A stretch of DNA of 43,308 nt from Deltaproteobacteria bacterium (GTDB lineage: Bacteria > Desulfobacterota > Desulfuromonadia > Geobacterales > Pseudopelobacteraceae). The notes under the pieces were generated by a model. It was not told the DNA's origin. It was given only the letters and a program-made list of their open reading frames with translations, and ran no database searches. Each line of letters opens with the position of its first letter. Within the stretch, counting starts at the first letter, position 1. The DNA is taken from NCBI GenBank assembly GCA_021778115.1, contig JAJYCS010000012.1:1-43308 (forward strand). The letters run 5' to 3'. Positions 34,661 to 43,299 of the stretch are shown piece after piece. Position numbers and translations under genes: made by a program.

Positions 34661-35484
34661 TGCTGAAGGTGGGTTGGATCGATTACGCCAACTGCAGCCC
34701 ACTCCTGCTGCAGATAGAAGACCGGTTGCCGCAGTACCCGATTACCCTCAGCCACGGGGTGCCGGCCCGTTTGAACGCCGCCCTGGCAGGCGGTCGGATA
34801 GATGTCTGCATCTCCTCCTCCATCGAGTTCGCCCGGCATGCAGACCGTTATCTGGTGCTGCCGGGGCACTGCATCGGTTCTGTCGGTCCGGTGCAGAGCG
34901 TCCTGTTGCTCGCCAATCGACCGGCGCAGGAGCTTGGGGGCGAGCGACTGCTGGTGACGGCAGAATCGGCCACCTCGGTGGTGCTGCTGCAGATCCTGCT
35001 GGCACGGCATTGGGGCGCCACCGGTGTGCGGGTCGCGGCGAGTCCGCTCCCCTGGCAGGAGGCGCTGGCACAGGCACCGGGGGTGCTGGTGATCGGCGAT
35101 ACGGCCCTCCGGGCCGCCATGGCCGGGACTGCCCCCTTCTGCTACGATCTGGGTGAGGTCTGGCATGAGATGACGGGGCTCCCCTTTGTCTATGCCCTCT
35201 GGCAGGTGCAGCAGGCGGCGCTTGCAACGGAAGGGGAGGGACTTCGTGGCCTGCTGTCCCTGCTGGATCAGGCTCGGGATCAGATGCCCCACCGCCTGGA
35301 ATCGTTGGCGGCCGTCGCGCCGGAGGCCACCTGGCTGGGGGCCTCCCGTCTTGCCGATTACTGGCGGCATATCACCTATCGATTGGATGACGACCACCTC
35401 GCCGGTCTGGCCCGCTACTATGCCCTGGCCGCCGATGTAGGTCTCCTCTCTGCGCCTGCCACCCCTCGTTTTATGCAGCTCTGA
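34657..35484 (+). CDS. mqnA: chorismate dehydratase MqnA (menaquinone, futalosine pathway)
   Basis: A 275-residue periplasmic-binding-protein-fold enzyme without a signal peptide. Family features are LKVGWIDYANCSPLLLQIED, YPITLSHGVPARLNAALAGG, RIDVCISSSIEFARHADRYL, SVGPVQSVLLL, VIGDTALRA and DLGEVWHEMTGLPFVYALWQ. MqnA dehydrates chorismate to 3-[(1-carboxyvinyl)oxy]benzoate, the first step of the futalosine route to menaquinone, the main quinone of this group. It overlaps the tolC-like gene by four bases (ATGA). Two ATGs in tandem (34657 and 34660) are both possible starts. Confidence 0.92.
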   Translation: MMLKVGWIDYANCSPLLLQIEDRLPQYPITLSHGVPARLNAALAGGRIDVCISSSIEFARHADRYLVLPGHCIGSVGPVQSVLLLANRPAQELGGERLLVTAESATSVVLLQILLARHWGATGVRVAASPLPWQEALAQAPGVLVIGDTALRAAMAGTAPFCYDLGEVWHEMTGLPFVYALWQVQQAALATEGEGLRGLLSLLDQARDQMPHRLESLAAVAPEATWLGASRLADYWRHITYRLDDDHLAGLARYYALAADVGLLSAPATPRFMQL

Positions 35485-35610
35485 ACTTCAATTCCCCTGC
35501 AGCTGCATGCCGCCGCGTTCGACCAGTTGGGACGGCCTGTCCGTAGATCAGAAAGGTGAGCTGGAGCAGGAAATCCACGGAAATCTTTGCTGGGAAAGGG
35601 AACACAACAT

Positions 35611-35645
35611 AAAAAAAGAGGGAGAACCGTCCACGGTTCCCCCTG
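35611..35645 (-). terminator. intrinsic terminator of the PxxKW gene
   Basis: On the minus strand AGGGGGAACCG and CGGTTCTCCCT form a stem with a short loop and are followed by seven T, 29 bases after the PxxKW stop. Between mqnA and this site (35485-35610) I see no gene. Confidence 0.85.
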
Positions 35646-35673
35646 TGAAAGTGAAAAGTTGCCGAGCGGTCGG

Positions 35674-35967
35674 CTATTTCTTTTTGCCGCCGCCGGAGGC
35701 CTTCTTTGAGGCCTTGAGGGGGTTGACTTTGAGATCTTCAACCTTGATCTCTACCTTCACATGGGTGGCGAAGTTGCAGATGCCGTGGGCCCATTTTTTT
35801 GCCGGAGCCGGATAGGCGCTGCAGACCTGGCCGATGGTGCCGGTGACGATCCGCTCACACCCCTCACAGTTTTCTACGACGGTCTGACAGGAACCTTCGG
35901 GAAATGCACACCCCTGTTTACCCCAAAAGGTACACTCGGTACCTGCAAGTACGGTTTGACACTGCAT
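35674..35967 (-). CDS. PxxKW-family cysteine-rich protein
   Basis: The 97-residue protein starts MQCQTVLAGTECTFWGKQGC and contains nine cysteines before the family motif PAPAKKW near residue 60, then NFATHVKVEIKVEDLKVNPL and a lysine-rich tail KASKKASGGGKKK. The start follows a strong purine-rich ribosome site (GGAGGAGGAAGAAGG); an in-frame ATG 27 bases earlier lacks one. The family is small and largely confined to Desulfuromonadota and relatives; its function is unknown, and the cysteine pattern suggests a metal or Fe-S site. It is divergent from the phosphohexomutase gene. Confidence 0.9.
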   Translation of the reverse strand: MQCQTVLAGTECTFWGKQGCAFPEGSCQTVVENCEGCERIVTGTIGQVCSAYPAPAKKWAHGICNFATHVKVEIKVEDLKVNPLKASKKASGGGKKK

Positions 35968-36098
35968 CCTTCTTCCTCCTCCGATATGATTCAAGCTAAG
36001 ACAGAAGTAAACAGTAGCAATTTCTAAAAGAAAAAGTCAATACCAAAAACAGCTTGGACGGGGAATCGCGAGAGCTGCCGGTGCACGGGCTCTTTGGC

Positions 36099-36127
36099 TT
36101 GACGGCGTGCTTCTGCTGTATTAGTGT
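36099..36127 (+). promoter_or_regulatory. candidate sigma-70 promoter for the phosphohexomutase gene
   Basis: TTGACG (36099-36104) and TAGTGT (36122-36127) are 17 bases apart, 40 bases before the start codon. The -35 is good and the -10 weak. The 200-base divergent region holds no other gene. Confidence 0.4.
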
Positions 36128-36167
36128 TAAAAGATAAAAGCTGTCCTATTTTGTCAGAGGAGGGCGC

Positions 36168-37586
36168 ATGCGTCATATCAGCTTCGGTACCTCGGGATGG
36201 CGGGGGATACTCTGCGAGGATTTTACTTTCGATAACGTGAGGACCGTGACGCAGGCGATCGCCGATCACCTGCGGGCAAGCGGCGAGGCGGCCAAAGGGG
36301 TGGTGATCGGGTGCGACACCCGTTTCATGGGGCGCAGGTTTGCCGAGGCGACGGCTGAGGTTTTGACCGGCGCCGGTATTAAGGCGTTCCTCTGCACACG
36401 GGATCTGCCGACCCCCGTCATCTCTTTTGAGATACTGCGTCGTGGCGCAGCCGGCGGGATAAACTTTACCGCCAGTCACAACCCATCCGAGTATAACGGC
36501 ATCAAATTTTCACCGGCCTGGGGGGGGGCGGCCCTGCCCGAGACCACCAGGGATATCGAACAGCGGGCGAACCAGATGCTGGGGGAGGTCTGCTATAGCG
36601 AACTTTCCCTTGCAGAAGCTGCCAGACAGGGGTTGCTGGAGGCGATCGACCCCCGTGAGCAGTACCTTGCCGACTTGGAGCGGAAGATCGATTTTGACGC
36701 CATACGACAGATCGGCAAACTGGCCCTGAACCCGCTTTACGGGACGGCTCGGGGGTATCTGGATCAGCCCCTCAAAAAGCGTAACATCTCCTATGTCATC
36801 ATCAACGATTATCTGGACCCGTATTTTGGGGGGCAACCGCCGGAACCTTCCGAGGCCCATATCCCCGATTTTATCTCTCTGGTGAAAGATGATCCGACGA
36901 TCCGGCTGGGGTTGGCAACGGACGGTGATGCGGATCGTTTTGGTATCCTGGATGCCGACGGCTCCTATATTGAGCCCAACTACATCATCGCCCTGTTGCT
37001 GGACTACCTGCTTCGGGTCCGCAAGATGACCGGAGGCGTGGCCCGCAGCGTAGCTACTTCTCATTTTGTTGATGCCGTGGCGAAAAAACATGGTGTGCCT
37101 GTTTTTGAGACACCGGTTGGCTTTAAATATATCGGTGACCTGATCACGCAGGACAAGATAGTAATAGGCGGCGAGGAGAGCGCCGGGCTTACCATTAAAG
37201 GGCATGTGCCGGAGAAGGACGGTATCCTGGCCTGTTTCCTGGTGGCCGAGATGGTGGCCCGCGAGGGGAAGACGGTACGCGAATTGCTTGAGCGGATGTA
37301 CGGTGAGGTGGGGCGTTTTGTGACCCGTCGCGCCAACTTGCGACTGTCGTCTGAACTGGAGGAGGGATATCGGCAAAAGGTTGCAGCGGTGCCGAAGGAA
37401 CTTGCCGGTACTCGGGTGATCGACGTGATTACTGTGGACGGTGTCAAGCTCCTGTTGGCCGACGGCGCCTGGCTGCTGTTCCGCAAATCCGGTACCGAAC
37501 CGGTGGTGCGGCTCTATGGTGAGGCATCCAGTGAAGCCCGCCTGGGTGAGGTGATGGAGGCGGGAAAACGGTTTATTGTGGGTTGA
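36168..37586 (+). CDS. phosphoglucomutase/phosphomannomutase (alpha-D-phosphohexomutase superfamily)
   Basis: A 472-residue enzyme with the full superfamily set: the start ISFGTSGWRGILCEDF, the phosphoserine loop TASHNPSEYNGIKF (S103), the metal loop ATDGDADRFGI (near residue 250), the sugar-binding GGEESAGL, and the phosphate-binding RKSGTEPVVRLYGEA. It interconverts hexose 1- and 6-phosphates; glucose versus mannose specificity cannot be settled by eye. The stop lies 38 bases before nifU. Confidence 0.93.
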   Translation: MRHISFGTSGWRGILCEDFTFDNVRTVTQAIADHLRASGEAAKGVVIGCDTRFMGRRFAEATAEVLTGAGIKAFLCTRDLPTPVISFEILRRGAAGGINFTASHNPSEYNGIKFSPAWGGAALPETTRDIEQRANQMLGEVCYSELSLAEAARQGLLEAIDPREQYLADLERKIDFDAIRQIGKLALNPLYGTARGYLDQPLKKRNISYVIINDYLDPYFGGQPPEPSEAHIPDFISLVKDDPTIRLGLATDGDADRFGILDADGSYIEPNYIIALLLDYLLRVRKMTGGVARSVATSHFVDAVAKKHGVPVFETPVGFKYIGDLITQDKIVIGGEESAGLTIKGHVPEKDGILACFLVAEMVAREGKTVRELLERMYGEVGRFVTRRANLRLSSELEEGYRQKVAAVPKELAGTRVIDVITVDGVKLLLADGAWLLFRKSGTEPVVRLYGEASSEARLGEVMEAGKRFIVG

Positions 37587-37624
37587 TCCGTTACACTACA
37601 AAACGTGAAGGAGCATGCTCAATT

Positions 37625-38497
37625 ATGTGGGATTACACGTCAAAAGTGAAAGACCACTTCCTGAACCCCAGGAACGTGGGTGAGATACCGGATGCCGATG
37701 CTGTCGGCGAGGTTGGCAGTCTGGCCTGCGGCGACGCGCTGAAGCTCTATCTCAAGCTCGATGAGGCCAAGGAAAAGATCGTTGACGCCAAGTTTCAGAC
37801 CTTTGGTTGCGCCAGCGCCATCGCCTCTTCGTCGGCCCTGACCGAGATGCTCAAAGGCAAGACCCTGGACGAGGCCCTGGCGGTCAGTAACCAGGATATC
37901 GCCGAATTTCTGGGGGGGCTGCCGGAAGAGAAGATGCACTGCTCGGTGATGGGGCAGGAGGCGCTTGAGGTGGCGATCTGCACCTACCGTGGTCTGGAGG
38001 TGCCGGAACACGATGCCGAGCACGACCATGGCCACGCCTACCCCGAGTACGAGGGGACGCTGGTCTGCAAATGTTTTGGCATTACCGATGCCTTCCTGAA
38101 AAAGGTGATCGAGACCAACAAACTGACCACGGTCGAGCAGGTGACGCATTTCACCAAGGCAGGCGGTGCCTGCGGCGGTTGTATCCCCAAGATCAAGGAG
38201 CTGATCGCCGAGGTGTTGGGTCAGCAGACCGCCCAGCCGCAACCCAAGACCGGCAAACTCTCCAACCTGAAAAAGATGCAGCTGGTGCAGGAGGTGCTGG
38301 AACGCGACATCCGGCCGATGTTGTTGGCTGATGGTGGCGATCTGGAGTTGGTGGACATCGAAGGAGATACCGTTCAGATCGCCTTCCGCAAGGCCTGTGC
38401 GGGGTGCTCTTCATCGGGCAACACGGCCCGTTTTGTGGAGATGAAGCTGCGCGAACTGGTACACGATGATCTGCGGGTGCAGGAGGTGCCGGCGTGA
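37625..38497 (+). CDS. nifU: NifU-type Fe-S cluster scaffold (three-domain)
   Basis: The 290-residue protein has all three NifU modules: an IscU-like scaffold domain (C35, C62, C106), a central BFD-like [2Fe-2S] domain (C148, C150, C183, C186 in VCKCFGIT and GGACGGCIP), and a C-terminal Nfu domain with C258-x-x-C261 in CAGCSSSG. The ATG at 37625 begins the conserved MWDYTSKVKDHFLNPRNVGE; an upstream in-frame start lacks support. NifS follows with a four-base overlap. No nitrogenase gene is nearby, and in this group a nif-type pair often serves general Fe-S assembly. This makes sense for a genome rich in ferredoxin-like proteins. Confidence 0.95.
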   Translation: MWDYTSKVKDHFLNPRNVGEIPDADAVGEVGSLACGDALKLYLKLDEAKEKIVDAKFQTFGCASAIASSSALTEMLKGKTLDEALAVSNQDIAEFLGGLPEEKMHCSVMGQEALEVAICTYRGLEVPEHDAEHDHGHAYPEYEGTLVCKCFGITDAFLKKVIETNKLTTVEQVTHFTKAGGACGGCIPKIKELIAEVLGQQTAQPQPKTGKLSNLKKMQLVQEVLERDIRPMLLADGGDLELVDIEGDTVQIAFRKACAGCSSSGNTARFVEMKLRELVHDDLRVQEVPA

Positions 38498-39663
38498 AAG
38501 AGATCTATCTGGACAATAACGCCACCACCAAGGTGGATGAAGCGGTCTTTGAGGAGATGCGGCCCTATTTTTGCGAGCTGTACGGCAATCCCAGCTCGAT
38601 GCATTTTTTCGGAGGCCAGGTACAGGGTAAGGTCACGGAGGCCCGTAAGCGGGTGGCCGACCTGCTGGGGGCCACTCCCGACGAGATTATCTTCACCGCC
38701 TGCGGCACCGAGAGCGACAACGCCGCCATCCGCTCTGCCTTAGAGGTGCTGCCGGACCGGCGTCATATCATCACCAGCCGTGTCGAACATCCGGCGGTGT
38801 TGACCCAGTGCCGCAACCTGCGTCAGAAGGGGTACCGGGTAACCGAGGTCGGGGTGGACAACGTCGGCCGACTGGATATGGAGGAGTACAAGCGGGCTAT
38901 CGATGACGACACCGCCATTGTCTCGTTCATGTGGGCCAATAACGAAACCGGTGTCATCTTTCCGGTGGAAGAGGCCGCGGCCATTGCCAAGGCCCGTGGC
39001 GCCCTGTTCCATACCGATGCGGTGCAGGCCGTTGGCAAGGTGCCGATCAATATGGCAGCGTCGCAGATCGACCTGCTCGCTCTTTCCGGTCATAAGCTCC
39101 ATGCCCCCAAGGGGATCGGCGCCCTCTACCTGCGCCGGGGCACCCCGTTCCGGCCGCTGCTGGTCGGCGGCCATCAGGAACAGAGCCGTCGTGCTGGCAC
39201 CGAGAACGCCGCCGCTATTATCGCCCTGGGCAAGGCCTGCCAGCTGGCCGGCCAGCATATGCAGACTGAAAACAGCACCGTGAAGGCCAAGCGTGACCGA
39301 CTGCAGGATGCCCTGATGCGTGCAATCCCCCATGCCCGGATCAACGGCGACGGGGCCGAGCGGCTGCCCAACACCACTTCGATCGCCTTTGAGTTCGTGG
39401 AGGGCGAGGCTATTTTGCTGCTCCTCTCTGAGTTGGGCATTTGCGCCTCATCGGGGAGCGCCTGTACCTCCGGTTCGCTGGAGCCGTCCCATGTGCTCCG
39501 CGCCATGGGGGTGCCATTCACCTGCGCCCATGGCTCAATCCGTTTTTCCCTGTCGCGCTATACCACCGATGCCGAGATCGACGCGGTCATTCAAGCGATG
39601 CCGCGGATTATCGCCCGGTTGCGGGAGATGTCGCCATTCGGTCGGGAACATCTCAAAGGGTAA
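38494..39663 (+). CDS. nifS: cysteine desulfurase NifS
   Basis: A 389-residue PLP enzyme, class V aminotransferase fold. It starts at a GTG after AGGAGGTG, overlapping the nifU stop. Key elements are YLDNNATTKVDEAV, the PLP lysine K201 in LALSGHKLHAPKGIGALYL, and the catalytic cysteine C324 in CASSGSACTSGSLEPSHVLR. It takes sulfur from cysteine for cluster assembly on NifU. A symmetric terminator follows 35 bases after the stop. Confidence 0.96.
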   Translation: MKEIYLDNNATTKVDEAVFEEMRPYFCELYGNPSSMHFFGGQVQGKVTEARKRVADLLGATPDEIIFTACGTESDNAAIRSALEVLPDRRHIITSRVEHPAVLTQCRNLRQKGYRVTEVGVDNVGRLDMEEYKRAIDDDTAIVSFMWANNETGVIFPVEEAAAIAKARGALFHTDAVQAVGKVPINMAASQIDLLALSGHKLHAPKGIGALYLRRGTPFRPLLVGGHQEQSRRAGTENAAAIIALGKACQLAGQHMQTENSTVKAKRDRLQDALMRAIPHARINGDGAERLPNTTSIAFEFVEGEAILLLLSELGICASSGSACTSGSLEPSHVLRAMGVPFTCAHGSIRFSLSRYTTDAEIDAVIQAMPRIIARLREMSPFGREHLKG

Positions 39664-39697
39664 GAGAGCGCCCGCTCCATCCTTCGGGTGTGCTGTC

Positions 39698-39722
39698 AAA
39701 AGCGGGGGCAGACCCCGCTTTT
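39698..39722 (+). terminator. bidirectional-type intrinsic terminator after nifS
   Basis: AAAAGCGGGG and CCCCGCTTTT are perfect 10-base arms around a five-base loop, with U-runs possible on either strand. Confidence 0.85.
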
Positions 39723-39783
39723 CTGCTTGTGTAGAGCCTCTGTGCATTGATGCCTCCGGATAGGGGGGAAAGGGGCAGGGATC

Positions 39784-41193
39784 GTGTTAGTTCGCGTCGT
39801 TATGGCGCTTGTGGTGACCATGCTGGTGGCAGGGCGTCCTGCTCAGGCCTTCTGGTCATCGGAACCGGCTTCGCTTAAGGAGCTGGCTGCCGGGGTTGCG
39901 TCTGAGCTGAAGGCGAAGGCAAGCGGGGCAAAGAAGCTGTACCTGGACAAGGTTAATGTAAAAGACGCCGTTTCCGGTAAGACGGCCAATCTGTCGGCCT
40001 TCTTGGTTAATGAACTGGAAGGTGCACTTTCGGCGGCCGGGTTCAGCTTCAGCGATTTTATGGAACAGGCCGACTTGGCGCTGGGCGCCACCTATCAGCA
40101 GGACGGGGTCGATTTGCGGGTGTTTGTCAAGTACTGTCCGGCCAGGGATGGCAGCAGCTGTAAGAGCCTGGCGGCTCTGCTACCGATCAGCCGACTCCCC
40201 AAGGACAGCTTCCGTGAGACCCTTGAGAATAAGGTTGACCGGTTGATGCGCAGGGTCACCAGCGCTCAACGGGGGCTGAAGGTGTTTGTCAGCCCGGTGG
40301 TGGAGCGCAGGGGGCGTTATGCCTCCGAGTTTTCCGAGTATCTGACCGCCAAGGCCAGGAGCTATCTGGTCAATAGTCAGCAGTTTGAGGTGCTTGAAGA
40401 ACAGCTGGTGACGCGCTCACTCTCCAATACCCGTGGTTTGATCGCCAAGGCTAGGCAGGTACAGAACCTGGATACCAGCGCCGCCCTGTTCAGCGGTGCT
40501 GATGCGGTGCTGGAGGGGTACTACCTGGAAGGGGCGGGTCGGGTAACCGTCGCCATGACCCTCAAAAATTTACAGGGTATGGTGCTGGGCAGTGCCGAGG
40601 AAACCATTGACAGGCAGTTGATTCCGTACAGCACGGCCAACGCTGTTGCCGGCGCCCTGTCGATGGTCGCCGATGTGGCGGGTCAGGGCAGTCAGCAGAT
40701 GGTAAAGCTGAATACCACCAAGGGAGACCGTTTGCAGGTCTACCGGGCTGGCGAAAAGGTGCAGTTTCTGATTCAGGTCTCCCAACCGTTGTATGTGTAT
40801 CTGTATGGGATTAATGCTAAGAATGAGGTAACCCAGCTCTATCCAGGGCCTGGCCAGCAGGAGGCACCTCTGGCCAGTGGGAGGATTCATACGATACCTG
40901 GCGAGCGGGATAACTGGGAAATCGTGGTTGAACCACCCTTCGGTACGGATGTGGTGAAACTGTTTGCCTGCGCACGTCCCTTGCCGATTCCGGTCATCTC
41001 CGCTACGATCGCATCGAGAAGTTTTGCCGAAGGAACGCGTTCTCTGGTGCGGCGTGACCTGATTCAGCAGCAGTTGGCCAGACAAAAGACGATCAATGGC
41101 TTTGATCTGGTGGACTTCTATAAAGGCGTGGCCGGCCGGGCCGGCCTTGTTTTGTACGAGGACAGCCTGTTCGTACAGACCCGGCCTCATTGA
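39784..41193 (+). CDS. exported protein with DUF4384-like C-terminal domain
   Basis: The 469-residue protein starts at a GTG (AGGGATC before it). Residues 1-22 are a signal peptide ending in AQA, so it is periplasmic. The N-terminal half contains two FlgO/CsgG-like alpha-beta segments (LSAFLVNELEGALSAAGFSF; EYLTAKARSYLVNSQQFEVL), and the C-terminal half has the DUF4384 pattern (GDRLQVYRAGEKVQFLIQVS, PLYVYLYGINAKNEVTQLYP). Such proteins appear in secretion or surface-assembly contexts, but the role here is unknown. It is not a lipoprotein, as the signal sequence has no lipobox cysteine. Pyruvate kinase starts 21 bases after its stop. Confidence 0.75.
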   Translation: MLVRVVMALVVTMLVAGRPAQAFWSSEPASLKELAAGVASELKAKASGAKKLYLDKVNVKDAVSGKTANLSAFLVNELEGALSAAGFSFSDFMEQADLALGATYQQDGVDLRVFVKYCPARDGSSCKSLAALLPISRLPKDSFRETLENKVDRLMRRVTSAQRGLKVFVSPVVERRGRYASEFSEYLTAKARSYLVNSQQFEVLEEQLVTRSLSNTRGLIAKARQVQNLDTSAALFSGADAVLEGYYLEGAGRVTVAMTLKNLQGMVLGSAEETIDRQLIPYSTANAVAGALSMVADVAGQGSQQMVKLNTTKGDRLQVYRAGEKVQFLIQVSQPLYVYLYGINAKNEVTQLYPGPGQQEAPLASGRIHTIPGERDNWEIVVEPPFGTDVVKLFACARPLPIPVISATIASRSFAEGTRSLVRRDLIQQQLARQKTINGFDLVDFYKGVAGRAGLVLYEDSLFVQTRPH

Positions 41194-41214
41194 TCGCCTG
41201 ACGGGGAGATATGC

Positions 41215-42657
41215 ATGCAGCGGGAAAAGCGGAAGACAAAGATCGTCGCTACCCTGGGGCCGGCCAGCGCACGCCTGGAAACCATCGGCAAGTTGCTTGC
41301 GGCTGGTGTTGACCTGTTCCGGCTCAACTTCTCCCATGGCGACCTGTCCCAGAAGGCGCAGTTGATCGAGTATATCCGGACGGCTTCAGAGCGCTACGGC
41401 AGGCAGGTGGGCATCTTGGCCGATCTGCAGGGACCCAAGATCAGGACCGGCATGATGGCCGCCGAGGGGATGCATCTGACCAAAGGTCAGGAAGTGGTCA
41501 TCACGACCGCTGATTGTATGGGGGCAGATGGCGTCATTCCAACCATCTACAAGGCCCTGCCGCAGGACGTAACGGTTGGTTCCCGCATCCTGCTGGACGA
41601 CGGCCTGCTGGAGCTCAAGGTCCTTGATGTACAGGGGGATCGGGTGCGCTGCACGGTGGTGAGCGGCGGCCTGCTGAAAAACAACAAGGGGATCAACCTG
41701 CCCGGCGTCAAGGTGTCAGCACCCTCGTTGACGGAAAAAGACCTGCAGGATCTCCAGTTTTGTCTCGCATCGGATATTGACTATGTTGCACTCTCCTTCG
41801 TGCGGACAGCTGACGATCTGGAGGAGATTAAACGTCTTATCTATCAGGCCGGCAAGAACCTGCCGGTCGTGGCAAAGATTGAAAAGCCCGAAGCGTTACG
41901 CAGCTTCAATAAGATTCTCAAGGTGGCCGACGCCGTGATGGTGGCCCGGGGTGACCTGGGGGTAGAGATGGCGGCGGAGAAGGTGCCGCTGATCCAGAAG
42001 AAGATCATTCAAGCCTGCAACAAGGCCGGCAAACCTGTCATTACGGCCACCCAGATGCTGGAATCGATGATCGTCAATCCTCGTCCAACGCGGGCAGAGA
42101 CGTCTGACGTGGCCAATGCCATTATCGATGGCACCGATGCGGTGATGTTGTCTGGCGAAACAGCCTCGGGGGCCTATCCCGTGGAGGCGGTCGAAACCAT
42201 GGTTCGGATCGCCCGGGATGTAGAGCAGGCCGGTTTTGGCAGCCGTAGTGACGCGTCTCTGGTGACGACCCCTAGTATTGCGCAGGCAGTGGGAGAGGCA
42301 GCCTGCCGCGTTTCGGCCAGTCTCAAGGCCAAGGCAATTGCCGTTTTCACCCAATCCGGCAGTACCGCGGCGTTGATATCACGCTTTCGGCCGCAGATCC
42401 CGATCGTCGCCTTTACCAATTCACAGCAGATCAGGCGCAAGCTTTCCCTCTACTGGGGGGTGCAGACCACGTCGATTGAGATCATGGTCCATATGGATCA
42501 GCAGATTGGGGTGGCGGAGCAGGCGTTGTTGGCTGCCGGGTTTCGTAAAGGGGATATAGTGGTGATCGTTATGGGGACCCCAATTGAGGCGCGAGGTTCG
42601 ACAAATCTTATGAAGGTGCATAAATTGGGAGCTGGCAGATTTTTTGAAATTTTTTAA
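41215..42657 (+). CDS. pyk: pyruvate kinase
   Basis: A 480-residue protein of typical length. It has KTKIVATLGPASARLETIGK, FRLNFSHGDLSQKAQLIEYI, the active-site loop VVAKIEKPEALRSFNKILKV, MVARGDLGVEMAAEKVPLIQ and ITATQMLESMIVNPRPTRAE, covering substrate, Mg2+ and K+ sites. It converts PEP and ADP to pyruvate and ATP. No hairpin terminator follows; the rrn promoter -35 box begins eight bases after the stop, and the last codons (FFEIF) supply the AT-rich tract upstream of that promoter. Confidence 0.97.
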   Translation: MQREKRKTKIVATLGPASARLETIGKLLAAGVDLFRLNFSHGDLSQKAQLIEYIRTASERYGRQVGILADLQGPKIRTGMMAAEGMHLTKGQEVVITTADCMGADGVIPTIYKALPQDVTVGSRILLDDGLLELKVLDVQGDRVRCTVVSGGLLKNNKGINLPGVKVSAPSLTEKDLQDLQFCLASDIDYVALSFVRTADDLEEIKRLIYQAGKNLPVVAKIEKPEALRSFNKILKVADAVMVARGDLGVEMAAEKVPLIQKKIIQACNKAGKPVITATQMLESMIVNPRPTRAETSDVANAIIDGTDAVMLSGETASGAYPVEAVETMVRIARDVEQAGFGSRSDASLVTTPSIAQAVGEAACRVSASLKAKAIAVFTQSGSTAALISRFRPQIPIVAFTNSQQIRRKLSLYWGVQTTSIEIMVHMDQQIGVAEQALLAAGFRKGDIVVIVMGTPIEARGSTNLMKVHKLGAGRFFEIF

Positions 42658-42693
42658 AAAGACATTGACAGAACGTTACGTGTCGGCTATAAA
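42639..42693 (+). promoter_or_regulatory. rrn P1 promoter with UP-like element
   Basis: TTGACA (42665-42670) and TATAAA (42688-42693) are 17 bases apart. The 22 bases from 42639 are almost entirely A and T (ATTTTTTGAAATTTTTTAAA), the position and composition of an rRNA UP element. This tract overlaps the last codons and stop of pyk. Confidence 0.85.
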
Positions 42694-42756
42694 GTGCGTC
42701 TCTTTTGCAGCAAACTTTGCCTCTCCACTCTGTCACGAGAAAAAATAAAAAATATC

Positions 42757-42785
42757 TTGACGGGTGAGATGCTTGGGTGTATAAA
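42757..42785 (+). promoter_or_regulatory. rrn P2 promoter
   Basis: TTGACG (42757-42762) and TATAAA (42780-42785) are separated by 17 bases, 92 bases downstream of P1. Tandem promoters with identical -10 boxes are typical of rRNA operons. Confidence 0.82.
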
Positions 42786-42832
42786 CGGGATTCCTTGCTG
42801 CACGGAGTTTCACGCAACAGGCGGCAAGATTT

Positions 42833-42844
42833 GGTCTTTGACAA
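42833..42844 (+). promoter_or_regulatory. boxA-like antitermination site in the rrn leader
   Basis: GGTCTTTGACAA resembles the boxA consensus (TGCTCTTTAACA), about 80 bases before the 16S gene, where Nus factors would load. The match is partial. Confidence 0.45.
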
Positions 42845-42922
42845 CCAGATAGCAGTAAGATGATTGCGGGTGTAGTAACCGTAATTGATTTGAGTTAGTG
42901 TTTTAGATGATACAGGAACATC

Positions 42923-43299
<377 letters not shown>

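Noticed and set aside
34657-35484. Periplasmic solute-binding protein
   Set aside because: The fold is similar, but there is no signal peptide, and the motifs and length fit MqnA.
36090-36113. Sigma-54 promoter upstream of the phosphohexomutase gene
   Set aside because: TTTGGCTTGACGGCGTGC has GG and GC spaced by 11 instead of 10 bases; a sigma-70 reading fits better.
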